A stretch of 64,000 nucleotides of DNA, taken from positions 1,612,001-1,676,000 of the forward strand of contig NZ_CP109796.1 in the NCBI RefSeq assembly GCF_038725785.1. The letters are read 5' to 3'. The position numbers were made by a program, and so were the translations under genes. Positions 19,053-28,066 of this stretch are shown piece by piece; positions within the stretch are counted from its first letter, which is position 1; each line of letters opens with the position of its first letter. Under the pieces are notes generated by a model. The model saw only the letters and a program-made list of their open reading frames with translations. It did not search any database and was not told the DNA's origin. This stretch comes from Termitidicoccus mucosus (GTDB lineage: Bacteria > Verrucomicrobiota > Verrucomicrobiia > Opitutales > Opitutaceae).

Positions 19053-19682
19053 ATGCAAAACGACCCGCTGCTCCTCCTGCTGCTCATCGCCGTCAGCACC
19101 TGCATCATCAAGCTCTGGCGCGACGACTACCGGGCGGCGCGCGCCGGCCGCCCCGCGCCCCGTCCGCTGCCCGGCGCGACGCGCGCTCCCGCCCGGGCCT
19201 CGGTCGTCGCGGCCGCGGGCGCTCTGGTGCTGCTCGCCGTGGAGACCGGCGGCGAACACGCGCTGGGCCTCACGGCGGAACAATCCCGCATGACCGCGCT
19301 TTTCGCCCTCTACACGCTTTGCGCCGCGTTTGTGGAGGAAATCATTTTCCGCGGTTTCATCGTCATCGACAAACGCGGCCCCGCCGCGCTCTGGGCGGGC
19401 GCGGCCGGCGCGTCGTTTCTGTTCGCCGCGCTGCATCCGTTTTTGTGGACATGGACGGGCGGCTGGCCGTGGAGCGGCGGCGCGCTCGAATGGAATTTCG
19501 GAGCGAAAGGCTGGTTCAGCACCGCGTGCGCGTTCGCCGGCTCGCTGTGGTTTTATGCGATGCGTTTCGCGCCGCTGAACCCGGACCGCTCGCTCCTTCC
19601 CTGCTTCGCCGGCCACTGCGCAAAAAACCTCGGTGTCATCGGCGTCAAGGCCGCGCAGGGCTTCCTCGGCGGCTGGTGGTGA
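19053..19682 (+). CDS. CPBP-family intramembrane metalloprotease
   Basis: Membrane protein of 209 residues with the type II CAAX prenyl-protease / bacteriocin-processing (CPBP) motifs: EE..FR at E95-E96-R100 (VEEIIFRGF), FAALHPF near 129, and a late histidine in GHCAKNLG near 190. The first helix follows the ATG at 19053 (NDPLLLLLLIAV). Known relatives cleave membrane substrates or act in peptide immunity; no bacteriocin gene is near. It is convergent with the TonB receptor, with a repeat element between. Confidence 0.85.
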   Translation: MQNDPLLLLLLIAVSTCIIKLWRDDYRAARAGRPAPRPLPGATRAPARASVVAAAGALVLLAVETGGEHALGLTAEQSRMTALFALYTLCAAFVEEIIFRGFIVIDKRGPAALWAGAAGASFLFAALHPFLWTWTGGWPWSGGALEWNFGAKGWFSTACAFAGSLWFYAMRFAPLNPDRSLLPCFAGHCAKNLGVIGVKAAQGFLGGWW

Positions 19683-19706
19683 GCGTCCCTCCGCGCACGG
19701 GGTGCA

Positions 19707-19835
19707 ACTCAAAGTGATGACACCGCCGGAATCTTTCCTCTTTATTCTTTATCTTTCCTCTTTCTCCCTGCCCGTTCCTGACGAAAGAGAAAGAGAAAGA
19801 ATAAAGAGGAAAGAGGGAGTTACACCACTTTGAGT
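19707..19835. repeat. inverted-repeat element made of TCTTTCC-type words
   Basis: Outer arms ACTCAAAGTG (19707-19716) and CACTTTGAGT (19826-19835) are perfectly inverted. Inside, polypyrimidine 6-7 bp words (TCTTTCC, TCTTTAT) on the left face polypurine words on the right around a 14-base centre. A 29-base stretch at 19738-19766 is repeated exactly at 57238-57266. It fills the gap between two convergent genes. Confidence 0.85.
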
Positions 19836-19847
19836 CCCCCCCCGCGC

Positions 19848-22004
19848 TCAAAACTCCACCTTCACGCCGCAATAAACCGAGCGCGCAAACCGCGGGCCAT
19901 ACACATAGTCGCTGTCGCGATTCGCCCCGGTCTCCAGGTCCCGCTGGCGTTCGTCGAAGATGTTTTTCACCCCGGCGGAGAAATCCACGTGCCGCCCGGC
20001 GATGCTCGCGTGCCAGACGAGGCCGATGTCCGCCGCCCATAAATTCGGCGAGCGGTTCAGCGTGCCCGTGTTGTTGTTGAGCACATCCATCGGCCCCGTG
20101 TATTTGAGCCCGGCAAAAACATCCAGCGGCGCCAGCGGCGTCCATACCGCCTGCGCGACGCCGCTCCACGCGGGGGTTTTCAGGTAGTTCCGCGTCACGA
20201 TGACGGTCGCGCCGCCGTCCGGGGTGTCGTCGTAGATGACCCGCCCCTCGTCGTAACGCGAACGATACCAGGCGACGCCCGCCGTGAGCCGCAACGCGGC
20301 AAACGGCTGCCACGCGGCGTTGGCCTCCACGCCCTCGACGCGCGAGCCGGAGGCATTCCGGCGCTCCTGGTAGAGCGAACCGTCGGTGTCGGTCAGGATC
20401 TCGCCGAGCACAAACGTGTCGGCGATGTCGGTGAGGGAAAACGTAAGATCGACCGCCCACGCCGTGTCGTTTTTCCCGAAACGCCATTCCAGCCCCGCCA
20501 TGCAGGTGACGGCCCGCTCCTCGGCCAGCCCGGGCGCGTTGCGGATGCGCACCTGGTCGGCGCCCAGCGTGTCCACGTGCAAATCCTCGCTGAACACCTC
20601 CGGCGCGCGGAATCCCGTGGAAACGCCCGCGCGGATTTTCAGCGCCTCCGTCGCCGCCCAGGCGGCCGCGACGCGCGGCGAGAAAACCGGATTGTCGAGC
20701 TCCGAGCTTTTGTCCAGCCGCGCCCCCAGCACGAAGTCCAGCGAGTCCGCCGCCGCCCACTCGTCCTGCGCGTAAATCCCCGTGTTGGAAAAATCGCCGT
20801 CCGCCGTCACGCGCAACCCCTCGCCGGCATGGTTCCGGTTCTCATCGAAGACCGCCTCGTGCTTGTATTGCACGCCGAACGCCAGCGCGTGCGCCCCGGC
20901 GCGGTAGTTGAACTGCGAGTCGATGTAGTGCAGCGGATTCTCGGTGTATCCATACTGTCGATACGAGGCCGCCGCCGCGCTGCCGGGCACGGCCGGATCG
21001 AGCTGCGCCGGGTCGTAGGCGGGATCGCCGGGATCGGTCGCGACATCGCCGAGCCCGCCGTAAAAGCTGTCGCGCTCGATGTAGGCGAAGGAGTAGCCGA
21101 GGCGAAAATCGAACGCCCGTCCGACATCCTGCTCCCACACCACGCCGCCCCGGTGATACCGGGTCTGGAGCGACTCGGCGATGTTGGCGAGATACTCGGG
21201 CTGGCCGAGGCGGTTCCCGCCGCGCCGGTCCTCCCCTGTGTATTGGTAGGCCGCGCGCAGCCGCGTCGAGGGCGACGGCGACCACCAGGCCTGGAATCCC
21301 GCCACGGCGAGCTCCTTTTTCGTGATCTCGCTGTAGCCGTCGCCGTTGAAGTCGATGCTGTCATTTTTTGCCCCCTGCGCGACGACGGACAACGCAAACG
21401 CGCCCCCCCTGGCCACGAAATCCGCGCGCCCGTCGCCAAACCAAAGCGGCTCGCCCTTCTGCACGTCCGCGCCCGCCTGCGCGAAACCGCCGCCCGCCCG
21501 CGGCTTCGCGGGCACGAGGTTGATGACGCCTGCCACCGCGCCCGGCCCGTAAAGCGACGAGCCGCCGCCCTTCACCACCTCCAGCCGGTCCACAAAGGCC
21601 GACGGGATCTGCTCGATGCCGTAAACCCCGCCGAGCGACGACAGCAGCGGCGTGCCGTCGAAAAGGATCTGGTTGTAGGCGCCGCCGAGACCGAGCAACT
21701 GCACCTCGCTCGTGTTGCAATTCTGGCAATTGCTTTCCACGCGCACGCCGTTGAGCAGCTCCGCGGCCTGGGAAAAATTCAGCGCCCCCCGCATCCCGAT
21801 GTCCTCGCTCAGCACGACCTCGGTGCGCACCGGCACGTCGGCGAGCAGCCGCTCCGTGCGCGTGGCCGTGCTGACCACCATGCGGTCGAGCCGGACCACG
21901 TCGCCGTCGTCCGGTTCCGCCTCGCGGGAGGCAGGCGGACCGCCTGCGTGCGCCGCCAGAGTTATGCATAGAATAAACGTGGGAATGATGTAGCGGATAA
22001 GCAT
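19848..22004 (-). CDS. TonB-dependent outer-membrane receptor
   Basis: Outer-membrane receptor of 718 residues with a signal peptide (about 1-20), a plug domain (about 45-165: VVSTATRTERLLADVPVRTEV, EVVKGGGSSLYGPGAVAGVINLV) and a 22-strand barrel ending FARSVYCGVKVEF. The plug carries an unusual cysteine pair, ESNCQNCNTSEVQL, seen in a subset of siderophore, haem or metal receptors. FSEDLHVDTLG and FGVQYKHEAVF are typical of the ferrienterochelin/colicin receptor group. It is divergent from a secreted glycosidase, so a carbohydrate link is possible but not shown. Substrate unknown. Confidence 0.9.
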   Translation of the reverse strand: MLIRYIIPTFILCITLAAHAGGPPASREAEPDDGDVVRLDRMVVSTATRTERLLADVPVRTEVVLSEDIGMRGALNFSQAAELLNGVRVESNCQNCNTSEVQLLGLGGAYNQILFDGTPLLSSLGGVYGIEQIPSAFVDRLEVVKGGGSSLYGPGAVAGVINLVPAKPRAGGGFAQAGADVQKGEPLWFGDGRADFVARGGAFALSVVAQGAKNDSIDFNGDGYSEITKKELAVAGFQAWWSPSPSTRLRAAYQYTGEDRRGGNRLGQPEYLANIAESLQTRYHRGGVVWEQDVGRAFDFRLGYSFAYIERDSFYGGLGDVATDPGDPAYDPAQLDPAVPGSAAAASYRQYGYTENPLHYIDSQFNYRAGAHALAFGVQYKHEAVFDENRNHAGEGLRVTADGDFSNTGIYAQDEWAAADSLDFVLGARLDKSSELDNPVFSPRVAAAWAATEALKIRAGVSTGFRAPEVFSEDLHVDTLGADQVRIRNAPGLAEERAVTCMAGLEWRFGKNDTAWAVDLTFSLTDIADTFVLGEILTDTDGSLYQERRNASGSRVEGVEANAAWQPFAALRLTAGVAWYRSRYDEGRVIYDDTPDGGATVIVTRNYLKTPAWSGVAQAVWTPLAPLDVFAGLKYTGPMDVLNNNTGTLNRSPNLWAADIGLVWHASIAGRHVDFSAGVKNIFDERQRDLETGANRDSDYVYGPRFARSVYCGVKVEF

Positions 22005-22104
22005 ACTTCTGCCGTTCTCTCAATTTTGTAGCCTGAGTTACAAGTTTAATCTTTGTTTTCACGCCGATCCATCACGGTTTCACTGTTTTCGAGGGCTTGT
22101 TTTT

Positions 22105-22178
22105 GCCCCGCGCGGAGACGTGGAAGCGCGGAGGAGAAAATTTTTTGTTTTCCCGCCTCCGCACATCTCCGCGCGGGC
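22105..22178. repeat. imperfect inverted repeat in divergent promoter region
   Basis: Arms GCCCCGCGCGGAGACGTG (22105-22122) and CACATCTCCGCGCGGGC (22162-22178) pair almost fully, and the inner words GCGCGGAGGAGAAAA and TTTTCCCGCCTCCGC extend the stem. It lies between the divergent TonB receptor and glycosidase genes (gap 22005-22271), where a regulatory role or simple repeat insertion are both possible. Confidence 0.65.
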
Positions 22179-22271
22179 ATGATTCGGGGCGATTTGCGGG
22201 CGCCTTGCCTAACTGTCCGCAAATCGTCTGCTCGCGCGCGGCGCGTTTGCATCCATGCTGCCGCCATACCC

Positions 22272-24515
22272 ATGAAGTCCCTCCGCTTTCCCGCGCTCAT
22301 CCTCCTGGCCACCGTCATTCCTCAGCTCCTGCCGGCCGCCGCATCCTCGACCCCGCGCGTGGCGATCGATCGCCACGCGCTCGTCACACGCCACAATCCC
22401 GTCATCCGCTCCGTCGATGTCGATGCGCCGCTCACCGTCGGCAACGGCGGGTTCGCCTTCGGCTGCGACATCACCGGCCTGCAAACCCTGGCCGGGCATT
22501 ACCAGCGCTGGGGCATTCCCGTCGAAACGCAGTCGCGCTGGTGCTGGGTGTCCGACCCCAACCCGCAAAACTTCACCCTCGCCGACGCCAGCCGCGACTA
22601 CACGCTGCCCGGCGGCCGCGTGCTCCCCTTCCCCACCCGCGCGTCCACGCCCGCCGGCGACTGGCTGCGCAAAAACCCGCGCACGCATCCGCTCGCGCAA
22701 CTGGCGCTCGATTACACCCGCCCCGACGGCACCAGCGCGGCGATCTCCCCCGACGACATCCAGGAGCCCTTCCAAACGCTCGATCTCTGGCGCGGCATCG
22801 TCACGAGCCGCTTCAAGCTCGACGGCGTCCCGGTGCAGGTCGAGACCGCCTGCGCGCCCGGCAGCGACACCATCGCCGTGCGCATCACCTCGCCGTTGGT
22901 GTCGTCCCGCGCATCCGGCGGCGAAATCGGAAAACTCCGCGTGCGCCTGGCCTTTCCGCGCGGACACAACATGCGCGTCAAGAACACGCCCGACCTGGAC
23001 TGGAGCGCGCCCGAAACGCACGAGTCGAAACTGATTGACGGCAGACAAATCGAGCGCCGCGTCGGCGGAACGGCCTATTATGTGCGCAGCGACCATGCGC
23101 TCAAGGCGGACGCCGATGCGCCGCACGTGTTTTTTATTGCCAACGAGCCGGAGTCCGGCCCCGGCGATCCCGCCGGGCTTTCCTTCGTCCTGGATTTCTC
23201 GCCGCGCCGCAGTGAGGCTTTTCCGCCCGCGCCCGCCCGCGTTTTCCTCGACTCCGCCGCGCACTGGAAAAAGTTCTGGAACGACTCCGCCGCCGTCGAT
23301 TTCACCGGCAGCACCAACCCGCTCGCGCCGCGCATCGAGGAGCGCATCATCCTCTCGCGTTACCTCATGGCCGTGCAGATGGCGGGCGACGTGCCGCTCC
23401 AGGAAAGCGGGCTCACCTGCAACACCTGGTATGGCAAACACCACACCGAGATGATCTGGTGGCACGCCGCCCACTTCCCGCTCTGGGGCAACGGAGAACT
23501 GCTCGCGAAAAGCCTGGCGTGGTATCAATCCCAGCTCCCTGCCGCGCGCGCGCTGGCCGCCGAACGCGGACTCAAGGGCGCGCGCTGGGCCAAAATGACC
23601 GGCCCGGAAATGCGCGAGAGCCCCGGCGGAAATCCCCTCATCGTCTGGAACCAGCCGCACATGGTTTATCTTTGCGAGCTGCTTTGGCGCAGCACCGCTG
23701 CGGCCACCCCCGCCGCTGCGGCCGCCACACTCGAGCGCTATCGCGCGCTCGTCCTGGAAACCGCGGACTGCATGGCCTCGATGCTGCACTTCGACGAGGA
23801 GCGCGGCCGCTATGTGCTCGGCCCGCCGCTCTGGATCGTGCAGGAAATCTACGACCAGGCCACGAGCCGGAATCCGTCCTTCGAGCTTGCCTATTGGCGC
23901 TGGGCGCTCGCCATCGCGCAGCAATGGCGCGAACGCCTCGGCCTCCCGCGCGACGAACACTACGACCACATCCTCGCGCACCTTTCCCCGCTTCCACAAA
24001 AGGACGGCAAATACGTCGCGCTCGAATCGCACCCCGACACTTGGGACAACATCAAGAGCCGCCACGACCACCCCGAGATGCTCATGCCGCTCGGTTTCCT
24101 GCCCGGCGGCCCCGATGTGGACCGCGACACGATGAACCGCACGCTCGACGCCGTGCTCGCGCACTGGGATTGGGAGACCAAAATCTGGGGCTGGGATTAC
24201 CCGATGATCGCGATGACCGCCGCGCGCCTCGGCCGCCCGCGGGACGCGCTTGATATTCTCATGCGCGACGGCCCCAACAACCGCTACCTGCCCACCGGCC
24301 ACTGTCCGCAACGCAGCGACGAGGCCATGCCGGCGAATCCGCCGCCCGGCGCGCGCAAGCGCGAAATCGCCGTTTACCTCCCGGCCAATGGCGCGTTCCT
24401 CAGCGCGGTGGCCTTGATGGTCGGCGGCTGGGACGGCGCGGAGGAGGCGTTCCCCGGTTTTCCCAAGGACGGCACCTGGAAAATCCGCGCGGAGGGATTG
24501 CGCCCGCTGCCATGA
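22272..24515 (+). CDS. secreted six-hairpin-type glycoside hydrolase
   Basis: Secreted protein of 747 residues: signal peptide (MKSLRFPALILLATVIPQLLPAAA), an N-terminal beta-sandwich-like half (TVGNGGFAFGCDITGLQTLAGHYQRWG) and a C-terminal half rich in aromatic residues (NTWYGKHHTEMIWWHAAHFPLWG, GARWAKMTGPEMRESPGG, NQPHMVYLCELLWR). This layout resembles (alpha/alpha)6 glycosidases of the GH65/GH95 kind, but I cannot assign a family. KHHTEMIWWH is probably part of the active site. The start at 22272 follows the leader CCATACCC. The divergent TonB receptor may form a small uptake locus with it. Confidence 0.7.
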   Translation: MKSLRFPALILLATVIPQLLPAAASSTPRVAIDRHALVTRHNPVIRSVDVDAPLTVGNGGFAFGCDITGLQTLAGHYQRWGIPVETQSRWCWVSDPNPQNFTLADASRDYTLPGGRVLPFPTRASTPAGDWLRKNPRTHPLAQLALDYTRPDGTSAAISPDDIQEPFQTLDLWRGIVTSRFKLDGVPVQVETACAPGSDTIAVRITSPLVSSRASGGEIGKLRVRLAFPRGHNMRVKNTPDLDWSAPETHESKLIDGRQIERRVGGTAYYVRSDHALKADADAPHVFFIANEPESGPGDPAGLSFVLDFSPRRSEAFPPAPARVFLDSAAHWKKFWNDSAAVDFTGSTNPLAPRIEERIILSRYLMAVQMAGDVPLQESGLTCNTWYGKHHTEMIWWHAAHFPLWGNGELLAKSLAWYQSQLPAARALAAERGLKGARWAKMTGPEMRESPGGNPLIVWNQPHMVYLCELLWRSTAAATPAAAAATLERYRALVLETADCMASMLHFDEERGRYVLGPPLWIVQEIYDQATSRNPSFELAYWRWALAIAQQWRERLGLPRDEHYDHILAHLSPLPQKDGKYVALESHPDTWDNIKSRHDHPEMLMPLGFLPGGPDVDRDTMNRTLDAVLAHWDWETKIWGWDYPMIAMTAARLGRPRDALDILMRDGPNNRYLPTGHCPQRSDEAMPANPPPGARKREIAVYLPANGAFLSAVALMVGGWDGAEEAFPGFPKDGTWKIRAEGLRPLP

Positions 24516-24598
24516 AACAAAAAAGAGAGGCCGAGGGTGCGGACTGCTTTTGGAACCGCCTGCATTTAGCATAAAGCGGACGTAATCGCGTCAGCGCC

Positions 24599-24727
24599 GT
24601 AGCGCAGGCATCTTTGCCTGCCGTCCTCAGTTGGTCGCGCGAAGCGCGGCATTTTTCAGGAAAAGAAAAAAGCCAGCGACGCTTCGCGCCTTTCTTTTTT
24701 GACGGCAGGCAAAGATGCCTGCGCTAC
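24599..24727. repeat. REPIN-like element with perfect 27-bp arms
   Basis: Arms 24599-24625 and 24701-24727 are perfect inverted repeats. Each begins with the foot GTAG and contains a hairpin CAGGCA / TGCCTG around TCTT. A third stem (GCGCGAAGCG / CGCTTCGCGC) lies in the middle. It occupies most of the 331-base gap between the glycosidase and rplY; nothing else is recognised there. Confidence 0.9.
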
Positions 24728-24846
24728 GCCCCGCAGCCTTCTTGCAAAAAAACTTTTGATTGCTTTCGGGCATCGGGAGCGTAGCGTCAGACCTTTTCCT
24801 CTACGCCTGCCCTCGATTTACCGGGGCGACAGGGGGACCGAAAACC

Positions 24847-25602
24847 ATGAAACAACAATTCAAACTCAACGTCGTTCCGCGCGCCGACACCGGCCGCAGC
24901 GCCTCGCGCCGCCTGCGCAAGGCCAATCAAGTGCCCGCCATCCTTTACGGGAAGCACACCAAGCCCGAGTCGCTCGCCGTCGACGTGCCCGAGTTCACCC
25001 GCCTCGTCAAGGCCATCGCCGGTTCCGCCTCGCTCGTCGAGCTGCACCGCAAGGACAAAGGCGACCTCGCCCTCTCCTTCCTCAAGGAAATCCAGCGCGA
25101 CCCCATCACCGACCGCTACCTGCATGTGGACCTTCAGGAAGTGAAGGCCGATGAAAAGATGGAAGTCCGCGTGCGCGTCGTCTCCATCGGCGAGGCGTTC
25201 GGCGTGAAAACCCAAGGCGGCATGCTCGAAATGCCCAATCCCTTCCTCCGCATCCGCTGCCTCCCGAAAGACCTTCCCTCGTTCATCGAGGTGGACGTGT
25301 CCGAGATGCGCAACGGCGACACGATCCACGTCGGCTCGCTCAAGCCCATCGCCGGGGTCGAGTTCCGTGACGACCCTAACCTCCCCGTCTTCTCGTGCAT
25401 CGAGCCCGAGGCCGAGGAAGTCGTCGCCACCCCCGCCGCCGGCGCGGCTCCTGTCGCGGGCGCCGCCGCACCCGCCGCCGGTGCGACTCCCGCAGCTGGC
25501 GCCCCCGCACCCGCCGCTGGCGCGGCCCCCGCAAAAGCCGGAGCCGCCCCTGCCAAGGGAGCCGCCGCGCCCGCGAAAGCCGCCGCGCCCGCCAAGAAGT
25601 AA
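24847..25602 (+). CDS. rplY: 50S ribosomal protein L25 (CTC type)
   Basis: 5S rRNA-binding ribosomal protein, 251 residues, with the N-terminal L25 domain (RRLRKANQVPAILYGKH) and the C-terminal TL5 domain (PFLRIRCLPKDLPSFIEVDVS). Residues after about 195 form a long Ala/Pro/Gly tail (units such as PAAGAAPVAGAA and PAKAG), probably flexible and made of repeating DNA. The start at 24847 precedes MKQQFKLNVV. The next gene is pth, the common L25-Pth pairing. Confidence 0.95.
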   Translation: MKQQFKLNVVPRADTGRSASRRLRKANQVPAILYGKHTKPESLAVDVPEFTRLVKAIAGSASLVELHRKDKGDLALSFLKEIQRDPITDRYLHVDLQEVKADEKMEVRVRVVSIGEAFGVKTQGGMLEMPNPFLRIRCLPKDLPSFIEVDVSEMRNGDTIHVGSLKPIAGVEFRDDPNLPVFSCIEPEAEEVVATPAAGAAPVAGAAAPAAGATPAAGAPAPAAGAAPAKAGAAPAKGAAAPAKAAAPAKK

Positions 25603-25665
25603 ATTCGTTTCCCGTTCCGGCCTCTCGCTTGACCGCGACGGGCCGGGACGATTGTTCTTTGAGTC

Positions 25666-26259
25666 ATGTCCATCACGCTTGTTGCCGGTCTCGGCAACCC
25701 CGGCCGCGAATACCGCGACACCCGCCACAACCTTGGCTACGTCGTCGTGGATGCGCTCGCCCGGGAACACGGCCTCGCGTGGAAAACGCAGGCCGCCTTC
25801 CAGTCCGAGACCGCCCGCTGGGAAAGCGCGTCCGGGCCGAACCCCGTTCTGCTCGCCAAGCCGCTCACCTACATGAACGACAGCGGCCGCGCCCTCCAGT
25901 CGCTCGCCTCTTTTCACAAGCTTCCCGTCGCGTCGATCATCGTCCTTTACGACGACCTCAACATCGACCTCGGCCTCGTGAAAGTGTCGCTCACCGGCAG
26001 CGCCGGCGGCCACAATGGCATCGCCAGCATCCTCCGGCACCTCGGCAACGGCTTCATCCGCTACCGTCTCGGCATCGGCCCGAAGCACCCCGCGCCCATG
26101 GACCTCAAGGACTTTGTCCTCGGGAAATTCACCACCGACCAGCAAATCATCGTCGCCCAGACACTCACCCATTATCTCAACGGCCTGCGCCTCCTCCTCG
26201 AACACGGAGCCGACCGGGCCATGAACACACTCAACCGCAGAGACACCTCCACCACATGA
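25666..26259 (+). CDS. pth: peptidyl-tRNA hydrolase
   Basis: Releases tRNA from drop-off peptidyl-tRNAs. It has 197 residues with all signatures: GLGNPGREY (8-16), catalytic H21 (TRHNLG), MNDSG, YDDLNIDLG with the acidic partner, and GSAGGHNGIASI. Its stop overlaps the rpsF ATG (ATGA). It lies 63 bases after rplY and probably belongs to one operon with rpsF and ssb. Confidence 0.97.
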   Translation: MSITLVAGLGNPGREYRDTRHNLGYVVVDALAREHGLAWKTQAAFQSETARWESASGPNPVLLAKPLTYMNDSGRALQSLASFHKLPVASIIVLYDDLNIDLGLVKVSLTGSAGGHNGIASILRHLGNGFIRYRLGIGPKHPAPMDLKDFVLGKFTTDQQIIVAQTLTHYLNGLRLLLEHGADRAMNTLNRRDTSTT

Positions 26260-26552
26260 ATCCCGCCAAACGCAACTACCGCGCCACCTTCATCCTCAAC
26301 AACGCCGGCAAGGAAGACTCCATCGACCAGCTCGTCGAGGACGTGAAGAAGGAAATCGCCACCGTCCAAGGCGACATCACCGCCGTCGAAAACCTCGGCA
26401 AACGCGACTTCGTGCGCGTCACCGACAAGAAACTCACCGGCGCCACCTACGTGCAAGTCAGCTTCTCCTCGCCCGCCGAGGCCCCCGCGCAACTCAAGGA
26501 GCGCCTTCGCCTCAACCACACCGTTTACCGCACCTTTATCGAGACACTCTAA
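26256..26552 (+). CDS. rpsF: 30S ribosomal protein S6
   Basis: Small-subunit protein of 98 residues (NYRATFILNNAGKEDSIDQLVEDV, ending NHTVYRTFIETL) with the S6 ferredoxin-like fold pattern. The ATG at 26256 overlaps the pth stop, so translation is likely coupled. It is followed by ssb and rplI. The usual partner S18 (rpsR) is missing from this cluster. Confidence 0.93.
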   Translation: MNPAKRNYRATFILNNAGKEDSIDQLVEDVKKEIATVQGDITAVENLGKRDFVRVTDKKLTGATYVQVSFSSPAEAPAQLKERLRLNHTVYRTFIETL

Positions 26553-26629
26553 ACGGCCGCGTCGAACGCGCGCGTCCGCCCCGTCAACCACAACCCACCG
26601 GGCGCGCCCAGCCGCCCCCTCAAAATATC

Positions 26630-27115
26630 ATGGCCGGTTTCAACAAAGTCATTCTCCTCGGCAACCTCACCCGTGATCCGGAACTCCGCGTCACGCCGCG
26701 AGGCACGCCCATCTGCCAGTTCGGGCTCGCAGTCAGCCGCCAGTACAAGGACGACACCGGCCAGACCCGCGAGGAAGCCAACTTCTTCGACATCGAGGCC
26801 TGGGGCAAACAAGGCGAGCTCATCTCCAAATACATGACCAAGGGCCGTCCCATCTTCGTGGAAGGCCGGCTGAAATATGACCAGTGGGAAGACAAGACCA
26901 CCGGCCAGAAACGCAGCAAAATCAAGATCGTGTTGGAAACCTTCCAGTTTGTGGGCAGCCGCGAAGGCGGCGCCGGCGGCGGGGCGCCGCAGGGCGGCGG
27001 CGAGGAATTCGAGCAGGCCGCCCCGGTCGAGCGCCATACGCCGCCCCCGCGCGCGCCCCGCGCCGCGCAGCCGCCCCCGCCCGACGACAACATCGACGAG
27101 GACGTGCCGTTCTAA
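26630..27115 (+). CDS. ssb: single-stranded DNA-binding protein
   Basis: SSB of 161 residues: an OB fold (MAGFNKVILLGNLTRDPELRVTPRGTPICQF, YMTKGRPIFVEGRLKYDQW) to about 105, then a Gly/Pro/Arg-rich linker and the acidic tip DEDVPF that binds partner proteins. It covers single-stranded DNA in replication and repair. It lies between rpsF and rplI, a common arrangement in which rpsR is usually also present. Confidence 0.96.
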   Translation: MAGFNKVILLGNLTRDPELRVTPRGTPICQFGLAVSRQYKDDTGQTREEANFFDIEAWGKQGELISKYMTKGRPIFVEGRLKYDQWEDKTTGQKRSKIKIVLETFQFVGSREGGAGGGAPQGGGEEFEQAAPVERHTPPPRAPRAAQPPPPDDNIDEDVPF

Positions 27116-27188
27116 CCCCGGACGCGCTGTCTTGCGTATCCAATTTTTCAACACAACCAACCGACAACCTTAAATCCACACCATTCCC

Positions 27189-27755
27189 ATGGCACACAGC
27201 GAAATCCTCCTCCTCAAGCCCGTTGAAAATCTCGGCTCCGAGGGCGACCAAGTCAAAGTCCGCGCCGGCTATGCGCGCAACTATCTCCTCCCGCGCAAAT
27301 ACGCGGCCCCGCTCACCACGGCCAACCGCCGCCAGATCGAGGCCCTCAAGAAACGCCGCGCCGAGCGCGAGGCGCATGAGCTTCAAGGCGCGCAGGAACT
27401 CGCCAAGAAACTTGAGAAAGCCAGCATCGCCTTCGCGGTGAAGACCGGCGAGGGCGGCAAGATGTTCGGCGCCATCACCGCGGCCGACCTCCACGCGAAG
27501 CTCGTCGAAGCCGGCATCGACCTCGACAAGCGCAAGATTCACCTCCACACGCCGGTCAAGACCCTCGGCAAGCACGAGGTCAAGATCCGCCTCCATTCCG
27601 AGGTCGCCGTCGAACTGGCCTTCGATGTCGTGTCGGAAAACCCGATCGAAGTCGCCGAGGAGCCCGCGCCCGAGGCTAAGAAGAGCGAGAAAAAAGCCGG
27701 CCGCCGCAGAGTATCCTCCGAAAAAGTGGAGAAAAAAGAAGAGGCCGCCGAATAA
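27189..27755 (+). CDS. rplI: 50S ribosomal protein L9
   Basis: Large-subunit protein of 188 residues, against about 150 in most bacteria. The N-terminal L9 signature is ILLLKPVENLGSEGDQVKVRAGYARNYLLPR. A long connecting helix and the C-terminal domain follow (KMFGAITAADLHAKL). The extra length is a charged tail rich in Glu and Lys (EAKKSEKKAGRRR, ending KKEEAAE). It is followed by an intrinsic terminator, so it ends the rplY-rplI group. Confidence 0.96.
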   Translation: MAHSEILLLKPVENLGSEGDQVKVRAGYARNYLLPRKYAAPLTTANRRQIEALKKRRAEREAHELQGAQELAKKLEKASIAFAVKTGEGGKMFGAITAADLHAKLVEAGIDLDKRKIHLHTPVKTLGKHEVKIRLHSEVAVELAFDVVSENPIEVAEEPAPEAKKSEKKAGRRRVSSEKVEKKEEAAE

Positions 27756-27786
27756 GCGCCCCTGCTCCATTTTATTCCCTCTGCCG

Positions 27787-27822
27787 AAGCCGCGCCGCGT
27801 GAACACGCCGCGCGGCTTTTTT
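27787..27822 (+). terminator. intrinsic terminator after rplI
   Basis: An 11-bp GC-rich stem with one mismatch (GCCGCGCCGCG / CGCCGCGCGGC) and a 4-base loop is followed by TTTTTT, 32 bases past the rplI stop. The rest of the 311-base gap to valS (27823-28066) holds a further stem (CCCGCG / CGCGGG near 27918-27945) but no gene or riboswitch I can recognise. Confidence 0.9.
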
Positions 27823-28066
27823 GTGTGAGAAAGCCAGGGTGTATTGGCAAAACCACAGCCCAGGGCGGGCGCAACAAAAGTGATGTCGGCAAAATGGCGT
27901 AAAAGGGTGAGTGAGCCCGCGCCGTGCGTAGCGCGGCCGCGGGTTGCCCGCCACATCGCATCTTTGCCGTCACCACATTGAACCGCCCCTCGCCTTCTTC
28001 GCGCGCAAGCGCGTGCTTGCCACCGTCCGTCCGCCTTGGTTCGCTTGCCGGTTTCCGAAAAAACAC

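Noticed and set aside
19707-19835. Insertion sequence
   Set aside because: Inverted ends but only 129 bp and no coding capacity; treated as a non-autonomous repeat.
22209-24572. 787-residue open frame opposite the glycosidase
   Set aside because: Antisense shadow of a gene with signal peptide and clear motifs.
27823-28066. T-box or other amino-acid riboswitch before valS
   Set aside because: No T-box sequence or specifier stem could be found; only short GC stems are present.
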